DNA from: an uncultured Eubacteriales bacterium
GTDB lineage: Bacteria; Bacillota; Clostridia; Christensenellales; CAG-917
Direction of reading: 5' to 3'
Length of the DNA stretch: 39,902 nt
Assembly (NCBI GenBank): GCA_900551145.1
Contig: URUQ01000002.1
Coordinates: 1-39,902 of the forward strand
Shown in pieces: positions 21,101 through 27,960 of the stretch. The number at the start of each line of letters is the position of its first letter. Positions within the stretch are counted from its first letter, which is position 1. A program made the translations under genes and the position numbers. The notes under the pieces were generated by a model. It did not search any database. It worked only from the letters and a program-made list of their open reading frames with translations, and was not told where the DNA came from.

Positions 21101-24100
21101 TCACCATCAACGGCGTTGCAATTACGGCACAATCTTCGCTCAATAAGAACGCAGGCACTTACACTTTGGAAGGCGCAGAAGATATCAAGGTTTCTGCAGG
21201 CGGCACCGTCACAATCGGTGAAAACACCTATTTGACCTCCAACGTAAGCGAAAAAGTAATCGGCGTTATGGTCGGCGACGTCTACAAAGAGTACACGCTC
21301 GATACTGCTGCGAAGACCTACACGGTTGTCGAACCCAAGGTCACCGTTGCATACAACTACAAAGGACACGGAACCAACACTTCCGCACAAGTCGGCAAAT
21401 ACAGCAATCAAACGCTCTCAACGGAAGTCCCGACTGCCGAAGGATTTGTCTTCCGCGGTTGGTATACCGACGAGGCACTTACGAAGGCTGCAAGCAAGAC
21501 GTTCGTTGCAAGCGCAGACGTCACGTTCTATGCAAAATGGGATGCGGCTATCACGCTCACTTACAACTACCTCAATGGCGGTGCAAATGCAAACGTCGTT
21601 GTAAACCTCTATGCAAACGACAAGGTCGCAACGCTCCAAAAGGTTGACTTCGACTGGGAAGGCAAGAAGTTTGCAGGTTGGTTCACCAAAGACGGTAGCG
21701 CAGACGGCGACTGGGGTGATGAGTTCAAAGCGAACACCGTTTTGACCGCAAATACCACCGTTTACGCAAAATGGGTCACACCGCACTTTATGATGGGCTC
21801 TTATAAGGGCTACAACGTATACGGCAACGTTACGGCAACTACAAGCACACTTACCGTTGATATGTTTGGTACAGGCATTTCAGATTATAATGCGGAAACG
21901 GGATACTTCAATTTCAATGGCAAGTATGCATATTACGATGCAACGCTCAAAATGATAGTTCGTGGCGGTTCTTATTCAAGCAAGTCGTTCGACACAGACG
22001 TATACTATTACTTCTTGGCGGACAGTGTTTCTGTCACGAAGAGCGATATCGTTTCTTGGAATAGCAACAAGTCAAGACTTATCCCGTTCGTCATCGGCGG
22101 TGCAGAGAACGCAACTATCGTGTTTATCAACGATACGGAAGTTTATGCAGGCGCAGCGTGGACGGCAGTTGACGAAAACGGCACTGCTGTTTCCGGCCTT
22201 GCAAACGTTGCAAGCAAAGCAAAATACTTGACCGTAACTTGTGGCGAAAAGGTCTATGAATACGGCAAGAAGTCCGGCAGCTTCGTTGCTCTTGACGGAT
22301 ATAAAGGCACTTACACCTCCGGCGAATATAGTGTAACGCTTGATGGCCTCGGTAATATCACCGGTGTGCTCGTGGGTACTTATACCAAAGCGGCAGACGG
22401 CGCGGGTTATACCTTTGACGTCAAGACCACCACCAAAGAAGCATACAAGCTCACAGTCAACAAAGAAGACAGCACTTGCACTTACGAGACCAATGCCGTT
22501 AAGTTCACATACGTCAACGATAAGAAGGCTGTAAGCGAAGATACTGCTTTTGTAGGTATTCAATTCACGCTCCCGAGCGGTGATGCAGTTGCCGTTGAGG
22601 GCTATATCTTCCGTGGTTGGTACACCGACGATACGTATACAACCAAAGTGACGACAGTTACGCCCAGCGTTGACGCAACCTATTATGCAAAATACGACAA
22701 GGCTGTCACACTCACCTTCGATTACAGCGGATACGAGTATGAGACGGGCAAGACCACTCAAGTCGTGACGGGCAAGTATATCAACGACACTCTCGGCAAC
22801 GTCATCCCGACTGTTGCTTCCGACGTAAGACACGAAGGCAAAGTGTTTGCGGGTTGGTTCTTCAAAGACGGAGAGAACTGGGGTGACCAAGTATCTTCAA
22901 GCACCGCACTTACCCAAGAAGTCGTAACTATCTATGCAAGATGGATTGAACCGGCCGCTGCAATGGGTACCTATAAGGGCTGGAATTTGTGCGGCACAAA
23001 TAACGATGCAAAAGGATATTACTCCACCACTTGGTTGGACGTGTCTGTAACTGGATCTTATACCGGTAAGGTTTCCGGTGTTTTGTCCGATGCAGATATG
23101 CAAGTAGAAGACGGTGTGATTGCGCTTGTAGATAGATATGCATATATTAACACGCAATATGGCATTGTTTGGTTCTCATATTATGCAAACACAACCGGCG
23201 TCGGAACGGACACGTACGTTGCTTTCCGTGACTATGCAAATATAAACTCCATTGTATATTCTTCGAAGGACTTTGGTGGTGTATATGTGGCGTGGTTGAC
23301 GATCACCTATAAAGATAGCACTCCGGCATTGAACGTATTCTTGTACAATAGCAAGATTTATGCAAACGTGACGTGGACATCGGCAGGTGAAGCGATAGTT
23401 GCGGGCAAGTGCGCTTCTGCATCAGACGTGTTGGTCAAGGATGCAACTGGCAATCCGATTGTCAAGAAGAGCGGCAGCGCATTGCTTGTCAACGATGGCA
23501 AGGGCGGTTCTTACAACGGAACCGAACTCAGTGAAGTCGTACTCGACGGTTACGGCACGATTACCGTAAGCGGACAAAACGTAGCGTACACTCTCAACGC
23601 AGACAAGACGCAAGCAACGTTCGTCCTTAACAACCAAATGAGAGTCATCGCTCTCGGCAACGGCACGTACACCCTTGCTCTTGACGGATATCAAGGTGAA
23701 TACACGTTGCCCGATGCAACAAGCAAACTCACGCTTGACGGACACGGCAATGCAGGAACGGGCACGTACGTCGTAAACGGCACAAACATCACCATTTACA
23801 ATGGCGAAACGTCAACCACGTACGGTCTCGACGTTGAAGACAAAAAACTTCTTGGCAAGAGCATCTTTGCTGGATTGACGTTCAAGTCTTCTTCGTACTC
23901 GATAACGTTCGACGATGACGTTCAAGCAAAAGGTACGTTCAAGTCCTCGTCTTATCCGACTTACGAATACGGCTTTACCGCTGAATATGCAAACGGCGTG
24001 CTTACTATCACGATTACGAGTCAAAATTATAATATGGGCTTCGTTGGCAAGACGATTACGGCAACGGTTTCGGACGGCAAATTGACGTTCACTTCGTCCT

Positions 24101-24165
24101 TCAAGTTCGACAACACCACTGACGTAAACGGCACGGAAGCAACATGCGCAGATTTTAAGCTCTAA
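18175..24165 (+). CDS. Giant InlB-repeat lipoprotein, 1996 aa, with internal supermodule repeats
   Basis: The lipobox is LFVAC (Cys23); the ribosome site is AAGGAG, 8 bases before the ATG. Residues about 30-376 carry Cys-rich repeats: two units of about 75 aa start H-x-Y-G-A-W and include a C-x-C-G knuckle (ACACGD, YCTCGH), and further C-x2-C motifs follow. Six InlB B-repeats (Listeria-Bacteroides type, with G-W-[YF]-x-D and Y-A-K-W endings) come in three pairs at about 694-850, 1058-1201 and 1442-1594. Between pairs are beta-sandwich regions, one of which (about 847-985) looks like a carbohydrate-binding fold. Copies of a G-T-Y/L-x-D-G-x-G module begin at about 626, 994, 1378, 1778 and 1841, giving a long period of about 370-400 aa. 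It is probably an adhesin or mucin/glycan-binding protein. It shares its C-terminal design with the 1463-aa neighbour. It has no catalytic motif I can see. Confidence 0.9.
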   Translation: MKRNKIMFVIAIVAILAVLFVACDEGTQPEHTHTYGAWTVTTAPTEGTAGSATRACACGDVQTTTVAKLSDTSVWTVTVSQDATHETAGFKAYKSADFGTFTVTVPKGEHAYGAWEISKEPTETETGIARRYCTCGHYDEAVLAVLTNATVWTKTTEGATHQAPGREIYTSEYGVVTIVTDAIQHVYGEWTSNNDGTHSRVCACGDRQQENCVYNQRVDAPAFLKSAATCTSKAEYYLSCVCGAHSTATFESGTALGHDYYNFQVKSEPTCTEAGQVVADCRRCDQKYDGAIPALGHDFTGDCVPYEETIDWGDEGGAEYDGSEYHVHKCTRCDAVDSAHKEKHAFGEATYTLVSPTAGWHSVKKNTVCEDCGFKNIEDAFDANYVESNFFTKGEEVKADYNQPGYVEYTYKSTGETFRIATPQLVAPYVGTTYYAIEVETAENGVAVSLTDLTSARATFDANGKATGEAFPFRGENTIRITDATTGALTYTRVNSTSTYNETGCINLENGVIVHTNNGSNSDLIVMFPTSMTVTAKDVTGSTWTDSMAFAYNAKCGLNETHLFNVFVYEGNVYFGAQFVDADGNAVAAGACSEAPYVKVLDAGGNKVQAFAQKNGGLSVTDGKEGTYTSVDNTLKFDGVGGFVLNGKSGFYTVAAEDASYGYDAYVGADVATATEYYQITLGENNTCTVVKPEATLSFGGDGVEGVENITANVNIVTTLPTPVREGYVFNGWQLNGEGNAVSTFKAPVAGNDYAFVAQWTKKTTVTVRDLKDEDKAQYSTVYVGVGNPFVGVLPAYDENTYRDGYKFVGWYLDNGDGVLNTEEDTPLGDADTAAIEGEDYVIFAVWNWAGNVEFEEQTGYTFVYDATNGYWKSNNKGINNSTATMEFTATEGVVNVSLEYYCESEAADKWDYLTIYYGPNWERVTAGGKACDWNWKKIETTLTFKAGDTNQRIRITYQKDPSGSGGSDTAYIRNLTINGVAITAQSSLNKNAGTYTLEGAEDIKVSAGGTVTIGENTYLTSNVSEKVIGVMVGDVYKEYTLDTAAKTYTVVEPKVTVAYNYKGHGTNTSAQVGKYSNQTLSTEVPTAEGFVFRGWYTDEALTKAASKTFVASADVTFYAKWDAAITLTYNYLNGGANANVVVNLYANDKVATLQKVDFDWEGKKFAGWFTKDGSADGDWGDEFKANTVLTANTTVYAKWVTPHFMMGSYKGYNVYGNVTATTSTLTVDMFGTGISDYNAETGYFNFNGKYAYYDATLKMIVRGGSYSSKSFDTDVYYYFLADSVSVTKSDIVSWNSNKSRLIPFVIGGAENATIVFINDTEVYAGAAWTAVDENGTAVSGLANVASKAKYLTVTCGEKVYEYGKKSGSFVALDGYKGTYTSGEYSVTLDGLGNITGVLVGTYTKAADGAGYTFDVKTTTKEAYKLTVNKEDSTCTYETNAVKFTYVNDKKAVSEDTAFVGIQFTLPSGDAVAVEGYIFRGWYTDDTYTTKVTTVTPSVDATYYAKYDKAVTLTFDYSGYEYETGKTTQVVTGKYINDTLGNVIPTVASDVRHEGKVFAGWFFKDGENWGDQVSSSTALTQEVVTIYARWIEPAAAMGTYKGWNLCGTNNDAKGYYSTTWLDVSVTGSYTGKVSGVLSDADMQVEDGVIALVDRYAYINTQYGIVWFSYYANTTGVGTDTYVAFRDYANINSIVYSSKDFGGVYVAWLTITYKDSTPALNVFLYNSKIYANVTWTSAGEAIVAGKCASASDVLVKDATGNPIVKKSGSALLVNDGKGGSYNGTELSEVVLDGYGTITVSGQNVAYTLNADKTQATFVLNNQMRVIALGNGTYTLALDGYQGEYTLPDATSKLTLDGHGNAGTGTYVVNGTNITIYNGETSTTYGLDVEDKKLLGKSIFAGLTFKSSSYSITFDDDVQAKGTFKSSSYPTYEYGFTAEYANGVLTITITSQNYNMGFVGKTITATVSDGKLTFTSSFKFDNTTDVNGTEATCADFKL

Positions 24166-24200
24166 TCTCACTTGACGCATAGCGTCACGAAAACAAAATC

Positions 24201-24232
24201 AAAAACACCTTCGAGTAATCGAAGGTGTTTTT
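24201..24232. terminator. Bidirectional intrinsic terminator
   Basis: A perfect 14-bp stem, AAAAACACCTTCGA with its complement, closes on the tetraloop GTAA. The A-tract and T-tract make it work on both strands. It ends the 1996-aa lipoprotein transcript on + and the ttcA-like transcript on -, which converge here. Confidence 0.93.
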
Positions 24233-24275
24233 ACGTTTTGGTGAGGGGAGAGTGAACTCACACGAAGTGTGAATA

Positions 24276-25007
24276 TCACTTCTTTACGGGTTGCCACAAA
24301 TTATTCCTTTCGGGGTGGTATATCGCGCCCAAAATGCGTTGTTTTGCAAAGGGGATATCCTTGCAGATGTCTTTGATGAGGTTTTTCATATATTCGCGTT
24401 GCGATTCGTGATTCATAGGGCAAGGATTGTTGACGATGGGCAGACCGAGGCGCGCGACGGTGGATTTGATGTCATATTCCTCGATATAGATAAGCGGACG
24501 GATAAGGGTTATGCCCGATTTGTCCATATAAGCGGTGGGAGCAAAGCAAGAGAAGCGACCTTCGTACAAGAGCGACAAGAGCATCGTTTCGGCAACGTCG
24601 TCGGCGTTGTGACCGAGGGCAAGCTTGCCTCCGCCGAGGCGGATTATCTCGTTGTTGAGCGCACCTCTGCGCATTTTGGCGCAAAGGGAGCAAGGATTTT
24701 GCTCTTTGCGTGCATCGAATATGATTTCTCCGATATCCGTCTTTATGAGATGGTGTTTGACTCCGAGGCTTTCGCAGTAGGCAATAAGGGCGTCCATTTC
24801 CTCTTGTTTGGTGTCTTTAAGCCCCATATCCACTGTTATGGCCTCGAGGTCGAAGTGCTCGGGAGAGAAGCGCCTATACGCCGCAAGCGCGCTCAAAAGC
24901 AAGGTGCTGTCCTTTCCGCCCGACAAGCCCACGAATATTTTGTCACCGTCGTGAATCATATCGTAATCTTGCACGGCTCTGCGCATCGCACTCAATATTT
25001 TCTGCAT
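24276..25007 (-). CDS. ttcA: TtcA-family tRNA 2-thiocytidine synthetase
   Basis: This 243-aa cytosolic PP-loop ATPase is predicted to thiolate a tRNA base (C32 in the characterised TtcA). The adenylation motif SGGKDS is at 29-34. The Cys pair C106-S-L-C109 lies in NPCSLCAKMRRGAL, GHNADDVAETMLLSLLYEG follows at 132-150, and Cys196 sits in NNPCP. These three cysteines are in the places where TtcA holds its iron-sulphur cluster and sulphur. It is shorter than E. coli TtcA (311 aa), as is usual for the compact Firmicutes members of this family. It stands alone on the minus strand with its own promoter (25046-25074), divergent from the next gene. The family is firm; the exact tRNA target is inferred. 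Confidence 0.9.
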   Translation of the reverse strand: MQKILSAMRRAVQDYDMIHDGDKIFVGLSGGKDSTLLLSALAAYRRFSPEHFDLEAITVDMGLKDTKQEEMDALIAYCESLGVKHHLIKTDIGEIIFDARKEQNPCSLCAKMRRGALNNEIIRLGGGKLALGHNADDVAETMLLSLLYEGRFSCFAPTAYMDKSGITLIRPLIYIEEYDIKSTVARLGLPIVNNPCPMNHESQREYMKNLIKDICKDIPFAKQRILGAIYHPERNNLWQPVKK

Positions 25008-25045
25008 AAAAAACTACCGTCCGCAAATATAATTTATTCGACAAA

Positions 25046-25074
25046 ATTATACTTAAAGGCGTGGCAAATGGCAA
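25046..25074 (-). promoter_or_regulatory. Sigma-A promoter of the ttcA-like gene
   Basis: Read on the minus strand, TTGCCA (25069-25074), a 17-bp spacer and a perfect TATAAT (25046-25051) lie about 39 bp before the ATG at 25007. Confidence 0.8.
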
Positions 25075-25094
25075 GCGTAATAAGCCAAATCGCC

Positions 25095-25123
25095 TTGACA
25101 TAATTTGCGCAATACCATATACT
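25095..25123 (+). promoter_or_regulatory. Sigma-A promoter of the small-multidrug-export gene
   Basis: TTGACA (25095-25100), a 17-bp spacer and TATACT (25118-25123) predict a start near 25130, giving a leader of about 22 nt. It is divergent from, and 20 bp away from, the ttcA promoter. Confidence 0.82.
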
Positions 25124-25151
25124 TTGTATGAGCAACGAGGCGTAAAAGACT

Positions 25152-25991
25152 ATGATTGAAGACCTTATCAACCACATAAGCCAAGCCATCGGCAACCCCT
25201 ATCTGACGCTGTACGTCATCTCGATTATTCCTATCGTGGAGTTGAGAGGGGCGATTTTGACGATGCCGTATATGTTCCCGAACGGCACTATACAAGAGTT
25301 CTTGCTTGGTATGCTTTGTTGCATTGCGGGTTCGACGACGGTCATTCTTCCGCTTATCTTGCTCACAAGACCGCTTTTGCGCAAACTTCGTCGCTCCAAA
25401 TGGTTCTCCAAAATCGGCAGACGTATGGAAAGCAATCTTGCGGATAAGGCTGAGAGCGCGTACAGTGAGGAAGAGTACCAAAAAAACGCTTCCAAGCACA
25501 AAAGGCCTATATCCAAAGACGCCAAAAAGTTTTGGGGACTGTTCACCTTCGTTGCAATTCCGCTTCCGATGACGGGCGCGTGGACGGGCTCGTGCATAGG
25601 TAGTTTTCTCGATTTTTCCGTGTGGAAAGCGTCGCTTGCCGTGTTTTTGGGCAATATCGTCGCAGGAGGGATACTCACGAGCATCGCGTACTTCCTCCCG
25701 CAAGAGTACAACAATCTCTTCCTTTACGGGTTCGTTCTCCTCGCAATCGCGCTTGCCGTGTCGCTGTACTTTGTAAGAAGCAAACGCGCCGAAAAGAAGC
25801 GTAAAACCGAGCTTGAAAAGTACAAAAACAAGAGCGAATACGAGCTTGCCGTGCTCAAAAAAGAGGCGGACGAGGACGGAAAAGTGCTTGTAAAAAAGGA
25901 ATATATCGACGAAAACGGCGACAAACACATCGTCATCGGCCACGACGAAAAACGCAACAAAAACATCGTCGACAAGGACGACGTTATATAG
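25152..25991 (+). CDS. Small multidrug export family membrane protein (COG2426/PF06695-like)
   Basis: This is a 279-aa integral membrane protein. Hydrophobic helices lie at about 15-37, 52-75, 127-150, 155-178 and 186-207. The family-typical motif VELRGAI is near 28-35 and PLPMTGAWTG near 136-146. The family is annotated as putative small multidrug export, but its transport role is weakly established. The last 70 residues form a very charged, Lys/Glu-rich cytosolic tail, longer than I expect for the family. The ATG is chosen because it lies 22 nt downstream of the predicted transcription start, behind GAGG at 25137-25140. The gene is monocistronic, ending at the terminator at 26007-26044. Confidence 0.82.
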   Translation: MIEDLINHISQAIGNPYLTLYVISIIPIVELRGAILTMPYMFPNGTIQEFLLGMLCCIAGSTTVILPLILLTRPLLRKLRRSKWFSKIGRRMESNLADKAESAYSEEEYQKNASKHKRPISKDAKKFWGLFTFVAIPLPMTGAWTGSCIGSFLDFSVWKASLAVFLGNIVAGGILTSIAYFLPQEYNNLFLYGFVLLAIALAVSLYFVRSKRAEKKRKTELEKYKNKSEYELAVLKKEADEDGKVLVKKEYIDENGDKHIVIGHDEKRNKNIVDKDDVI

Positions 25992-26006
25992 TGTGCAATC
26001 TCAAAG

Positions 26007-26044
26007 ACGCAACCGAATTTTCATATAAACGGTTGTGTTTTTTT
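26007..26044 (+). terminator. Intrinsic terminator
   Basis: ACGCAACCG (26007-26015) pairs with CGGTTGTGT (26030-26038) with one wobble, around a 14-nt loop, followed by TTTTTT. Its right arm overlaps the -35 of the aldolase promoter. Confidence 0.8.
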
Positions 26045-26061
26045 ATACGAGGTTGTATAAT
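26033..26061 (+). promoter_or_regulatory. Promoter of the aldolase gene
   Basis: A perfect -10 TATAAT (26056-26061) lies 17 bp after a weak -35 TTGTGT (26033-26038). The predicted start is near 26068, with a 26-nt leader holding the GGGAGG ribosome site. Confidence 0.65.
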
Positions 26062-26093
26062 GTACGCGAAATAAAATTTTGGGAGGCACAACA

Positions 26094-27023
26094 ATGCCAT
26101 TAGTTACTACAACCGAAATGTTCAAAAAAGCATACGCAGGCGGTTACGCAATCGGTGCTTTCAACGTCAACAATATGGAGATTATCCAAGGTATCGTCGA
26201 AGCGGCTACCGAAGAGCAAGCTCCGCTTATCCTTCAAGTATCTTCCGGCGCAAGAAAATACGCAAACACGACCTATCTCACCAAGATGGTTGAGGCAGCA
26301 GTCGAAACTAGCGGTCTTCCTATCTGCTTGCACCTCGATCACGGCGATAGCTTCGCACTCTGCAAAGACTGCGTTGACCACGGCTTTACTTCCGTTATGA
26401 TTGACGCAAGCGCACATCCGTTTGCAGAAAATATCAGCATCACAAAGCAAGTAGTCGAATACGCACACGATCACGGTGTGGTAGTCGAGGCAGAACTCGG
26501 CAAACTCGCAGGCATCGAAGACGCAGTCAACGTTGCGGCAAAAGACGCTCAATTCACCGATCCCGACCAAGTTGAAGAATTCGTCAACAAAACCGGCGTA
26601 GATTCTCTTGCAATCGCAATCGGCACGTCTCACGGCGCATACAAGTTCAAAGGTCAACCTCAACTTCGTTTCGACATTCTCGAAGAAGTCAGCAAGCGTT
26701 TGCCCGGATTCCCCATCGTTTTGCACGGTGCTTCGTCCGTTCCGCAAGACCTCGTAAAGATCATCAACCAATACGGCGGAAGTATGCCCGGCGCACAAGG
26801 CGTTCCCGAAGATATGCTCCGTAAAGCAGCTTCTATGGCAGTCTGCAAGATCAACATCGACTCCGACCTCCGTCTTGCATGCACCGCCGCAATCCGCGAG
26901 CACTTTGCTCTCAATCCTTCTCACTTCGATCCTCGTCAATATCTCGGACCGGCCAGAGAGGCAGTGAAGCAAGTTGTAAAGCATAAGATTGTGGATGTCC
27001 TTGGTTGCGACCACAAAGCGTAA
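26094..27023 (+). CDS. fba: Class II fructose-1,6-bisphosphate aldolase
   Basis: This 309-aa zinc enzyme cleaves fructose-1,6-bisphosphate to dihydroxyacetone phosphate and glyceraldehyde-3-phosphate in glycolysis, and runs in reverse in gluconeogenesis. Asp82 in LHLDHGD is the proton donor/acceptor. His83, His180 (GTSHGAYK) and His211 (VLHGASS) are the expected zinc ligands, with Glu134 nearby. KINIDSDLR near the C-terminus is the phosphate-binding segment. The length is normal for the Gram-positive class IIA type. The ATG is preceded by GGGAGG (26081-26086); an upstream TTG at 26079 overlaps that site and is not used. The stop codon overlaps the first bases of a 125-bp palindromic element. 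Confidence 0.96.
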   Translation: MPLVTTTEMFKKAYAGGYAIGAFNVNNMEIIQGIVEAATEEQAPLILQVSSGARKYANTTYLTKMVEAAVETSGLPICLHLDHGDSFALCKDCVDHGFTSVMIDASAHPFAENISITKQVVEYAHDHGVVVEAELGKLAGIEDAVNVAAKDAQFTDPDQVEEFVNKTGVDSLAIAIGTSHGAYKFKGQPQLRFDILEEVSKRLPGFPIVLHGASSVPQDLVKIINQYGGSMPGAQGVPEDMLRKAASMAVCKINIDSDLRLACTAAIREHFALNPSHFDPRQYLGPAREAVKQVVKHKIVDVLGCDHKA

Positions 27024-27146
27024 AAGTCCGCCAAACAGCGATTAACTTTGTCAGCACCCCGAGTTTCGCAAATCACGTACGAAAAGTACGTTGGGTTTGC
27101 GCTCCTCGGGGTGCTTTCGCGTTACTCATCTGTTTGGCGAACTTTT
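27022..27146 (+). repeat. Three-tier palindromic 3' element, copy 1
   Basis: Three nested stems are visible. The outer arms (27022-27038 and 27130-27146) match at 16 of 17 positions around CGCCAAACAG. The middle stem is AGCACCCCGAG (27053-27063) with CTCGGGGTGCT (27105-27115). The inner stem is GCAAA/TTTGC enclosing CGTAC-GAAAA-GTACG. It starts on the aldolase stop codon and ends in TTTT, so it may act as a large terminator or 3' stabiliser. A second copy follows GAPDH, with compensating changes. Confidence 0.9.
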
Positions 27147-27501
27147 ACAAGAGATATGTAATAGCAATTACTACGGCATAGCCGTCCGCCCGTCAACTCA
27201 TTTACGATTAGTAAATTAGGGTTGCCGTGCAAGGGGCTTTTCCGCGCTCTTCATCCGTTTATTGCGGTTTTGCATAAAGCTATTAATGGTAATTTGCTTA
27301 TTCGGGGCTTCGAACCGCAAGGCGGTGAGCGTTTTTGCGCCGAACTTGACGGTTGTACAAGTGAGCCGATAAGTGTTGTTCTTTTTATCGGCGAACGAGT
27401 GGCATAATAAGAGGACGATACCTTTCTATGTGAGTGCCAAATGTCTCCCCCGCGAGCGACGAATACTTTTGTAGAGAATTGTCCCTATACGAGTGGTGGG
27501 A

Positions 27502-27545
27502 GAAATACCGGCGTGTCCGGAAAGAGGGGGCATTGCATTTAAGGA
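27502..27545 (+). repeat. Direct repeat, copy A
   Basis: This 44-bp unit contains CCGGCGTGTCCGG followed by a G5 run and TTGCATTTAAGGA. It matches copy B at 27626-27670 almost base for base, apart from the G-run length and a few substitutions. Confidence 0.85.
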
Positions 27546-27625
27546 GTTACGACGCAGTCTATTTTAGTGTCAAATAGGGGAAACACATGAGGAAGGGGGG
27601 AAAATTGTATTTAATTATATTTTTA

Positions 27626-27670
27626 GAAATGCCGGCGTGTCCGGAAAGAGGGGGGGTATTGCATTTAGGA
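27626..27670 (+). repeat. Direct repeat, copy B
   Basis: This is the second copy, with the core CCGGCGTGTCCGGAAAGAGG followed by a longer G run and TTGCATTTAGGA. About 80 bp of AT-rich sequence separates it from copy A. Confidence 0.85.
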
Positions 27671-27768
27671 CGGGCGTTTCCTTGTTCTTTATCTATTTGA
27701 TTACCTTAATTCCGCCACATCGCTTGCTTGACGCTCGCTTTGCTCGTTTTTGTGACGCGATTTTACGG

Positions 27769-27798
27769 AAGACACGCAGTTTTGCGTGTCTTTCTTTT
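27769..27798 (+). terminator. Intrinsic terminator-like hairpin
   Basis: AAGACACGCA (27769-27778) pairs perfectly with TGCGTGTCTT (27783-27792) around a GTTT loop, followed by TCTTTT. No gene lies directly upstream, so it may end read-through from the aldolase or belong to a repeat. Confidence 0.7.
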
Positions 27799-27873
27799 GG
27801 AAGGAATACTTGAGTTATGCGGCTCGCTTTTACACTCGTTGCATTATTCGATAAAAATTTCCCCTAATAATAC

Positions 27874-27902
27874 TTGCATATTTTGCATAATAATTGTAAA
27901 AT
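27874..27902 (+). promoter_or_regulatory. Promoter of gap
   Basis: TTGCAT (27874-27879), a 17-bp spacer and TAAAAT (27897-27902) predict a leader of about 52 nt before the ATG at 27961. Confidence 0.6.
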
Positions 27903-27960
27903 AATTGCGGTTGGATAATCCGACTAATTTTTGGAATACACCTTTATGGAGGAATTTATA

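Larger units (their letters stand above)
27147..27873. other. Repeat-rich non-coding stretch between fba and gap
   Basis: I find no credible gene in these 727 bases; a 61-codon frame at 27222-27407 has no ribosome site or family signal. It holds small hairpins (ATTTAC/GTAAAT at 27210-27225 and GCCGATAA/TTATCGGC at 27365-27392). It also has two near-identical direct repeats (27502-27545 and 27626-27670), fragments resembling the right half of the palindromic element (27235-27271 and about 27671-27700), and a terminator at 27769-27798. It looks like decayed repeat elements. Confidence 0.7.

Noticed and set aside
27222..27407. 61-codon frame in the fba-gap gap
   Set aside because: It has no ribosome site, no family resemblance, and overlaps hairpins and repeat fragments.
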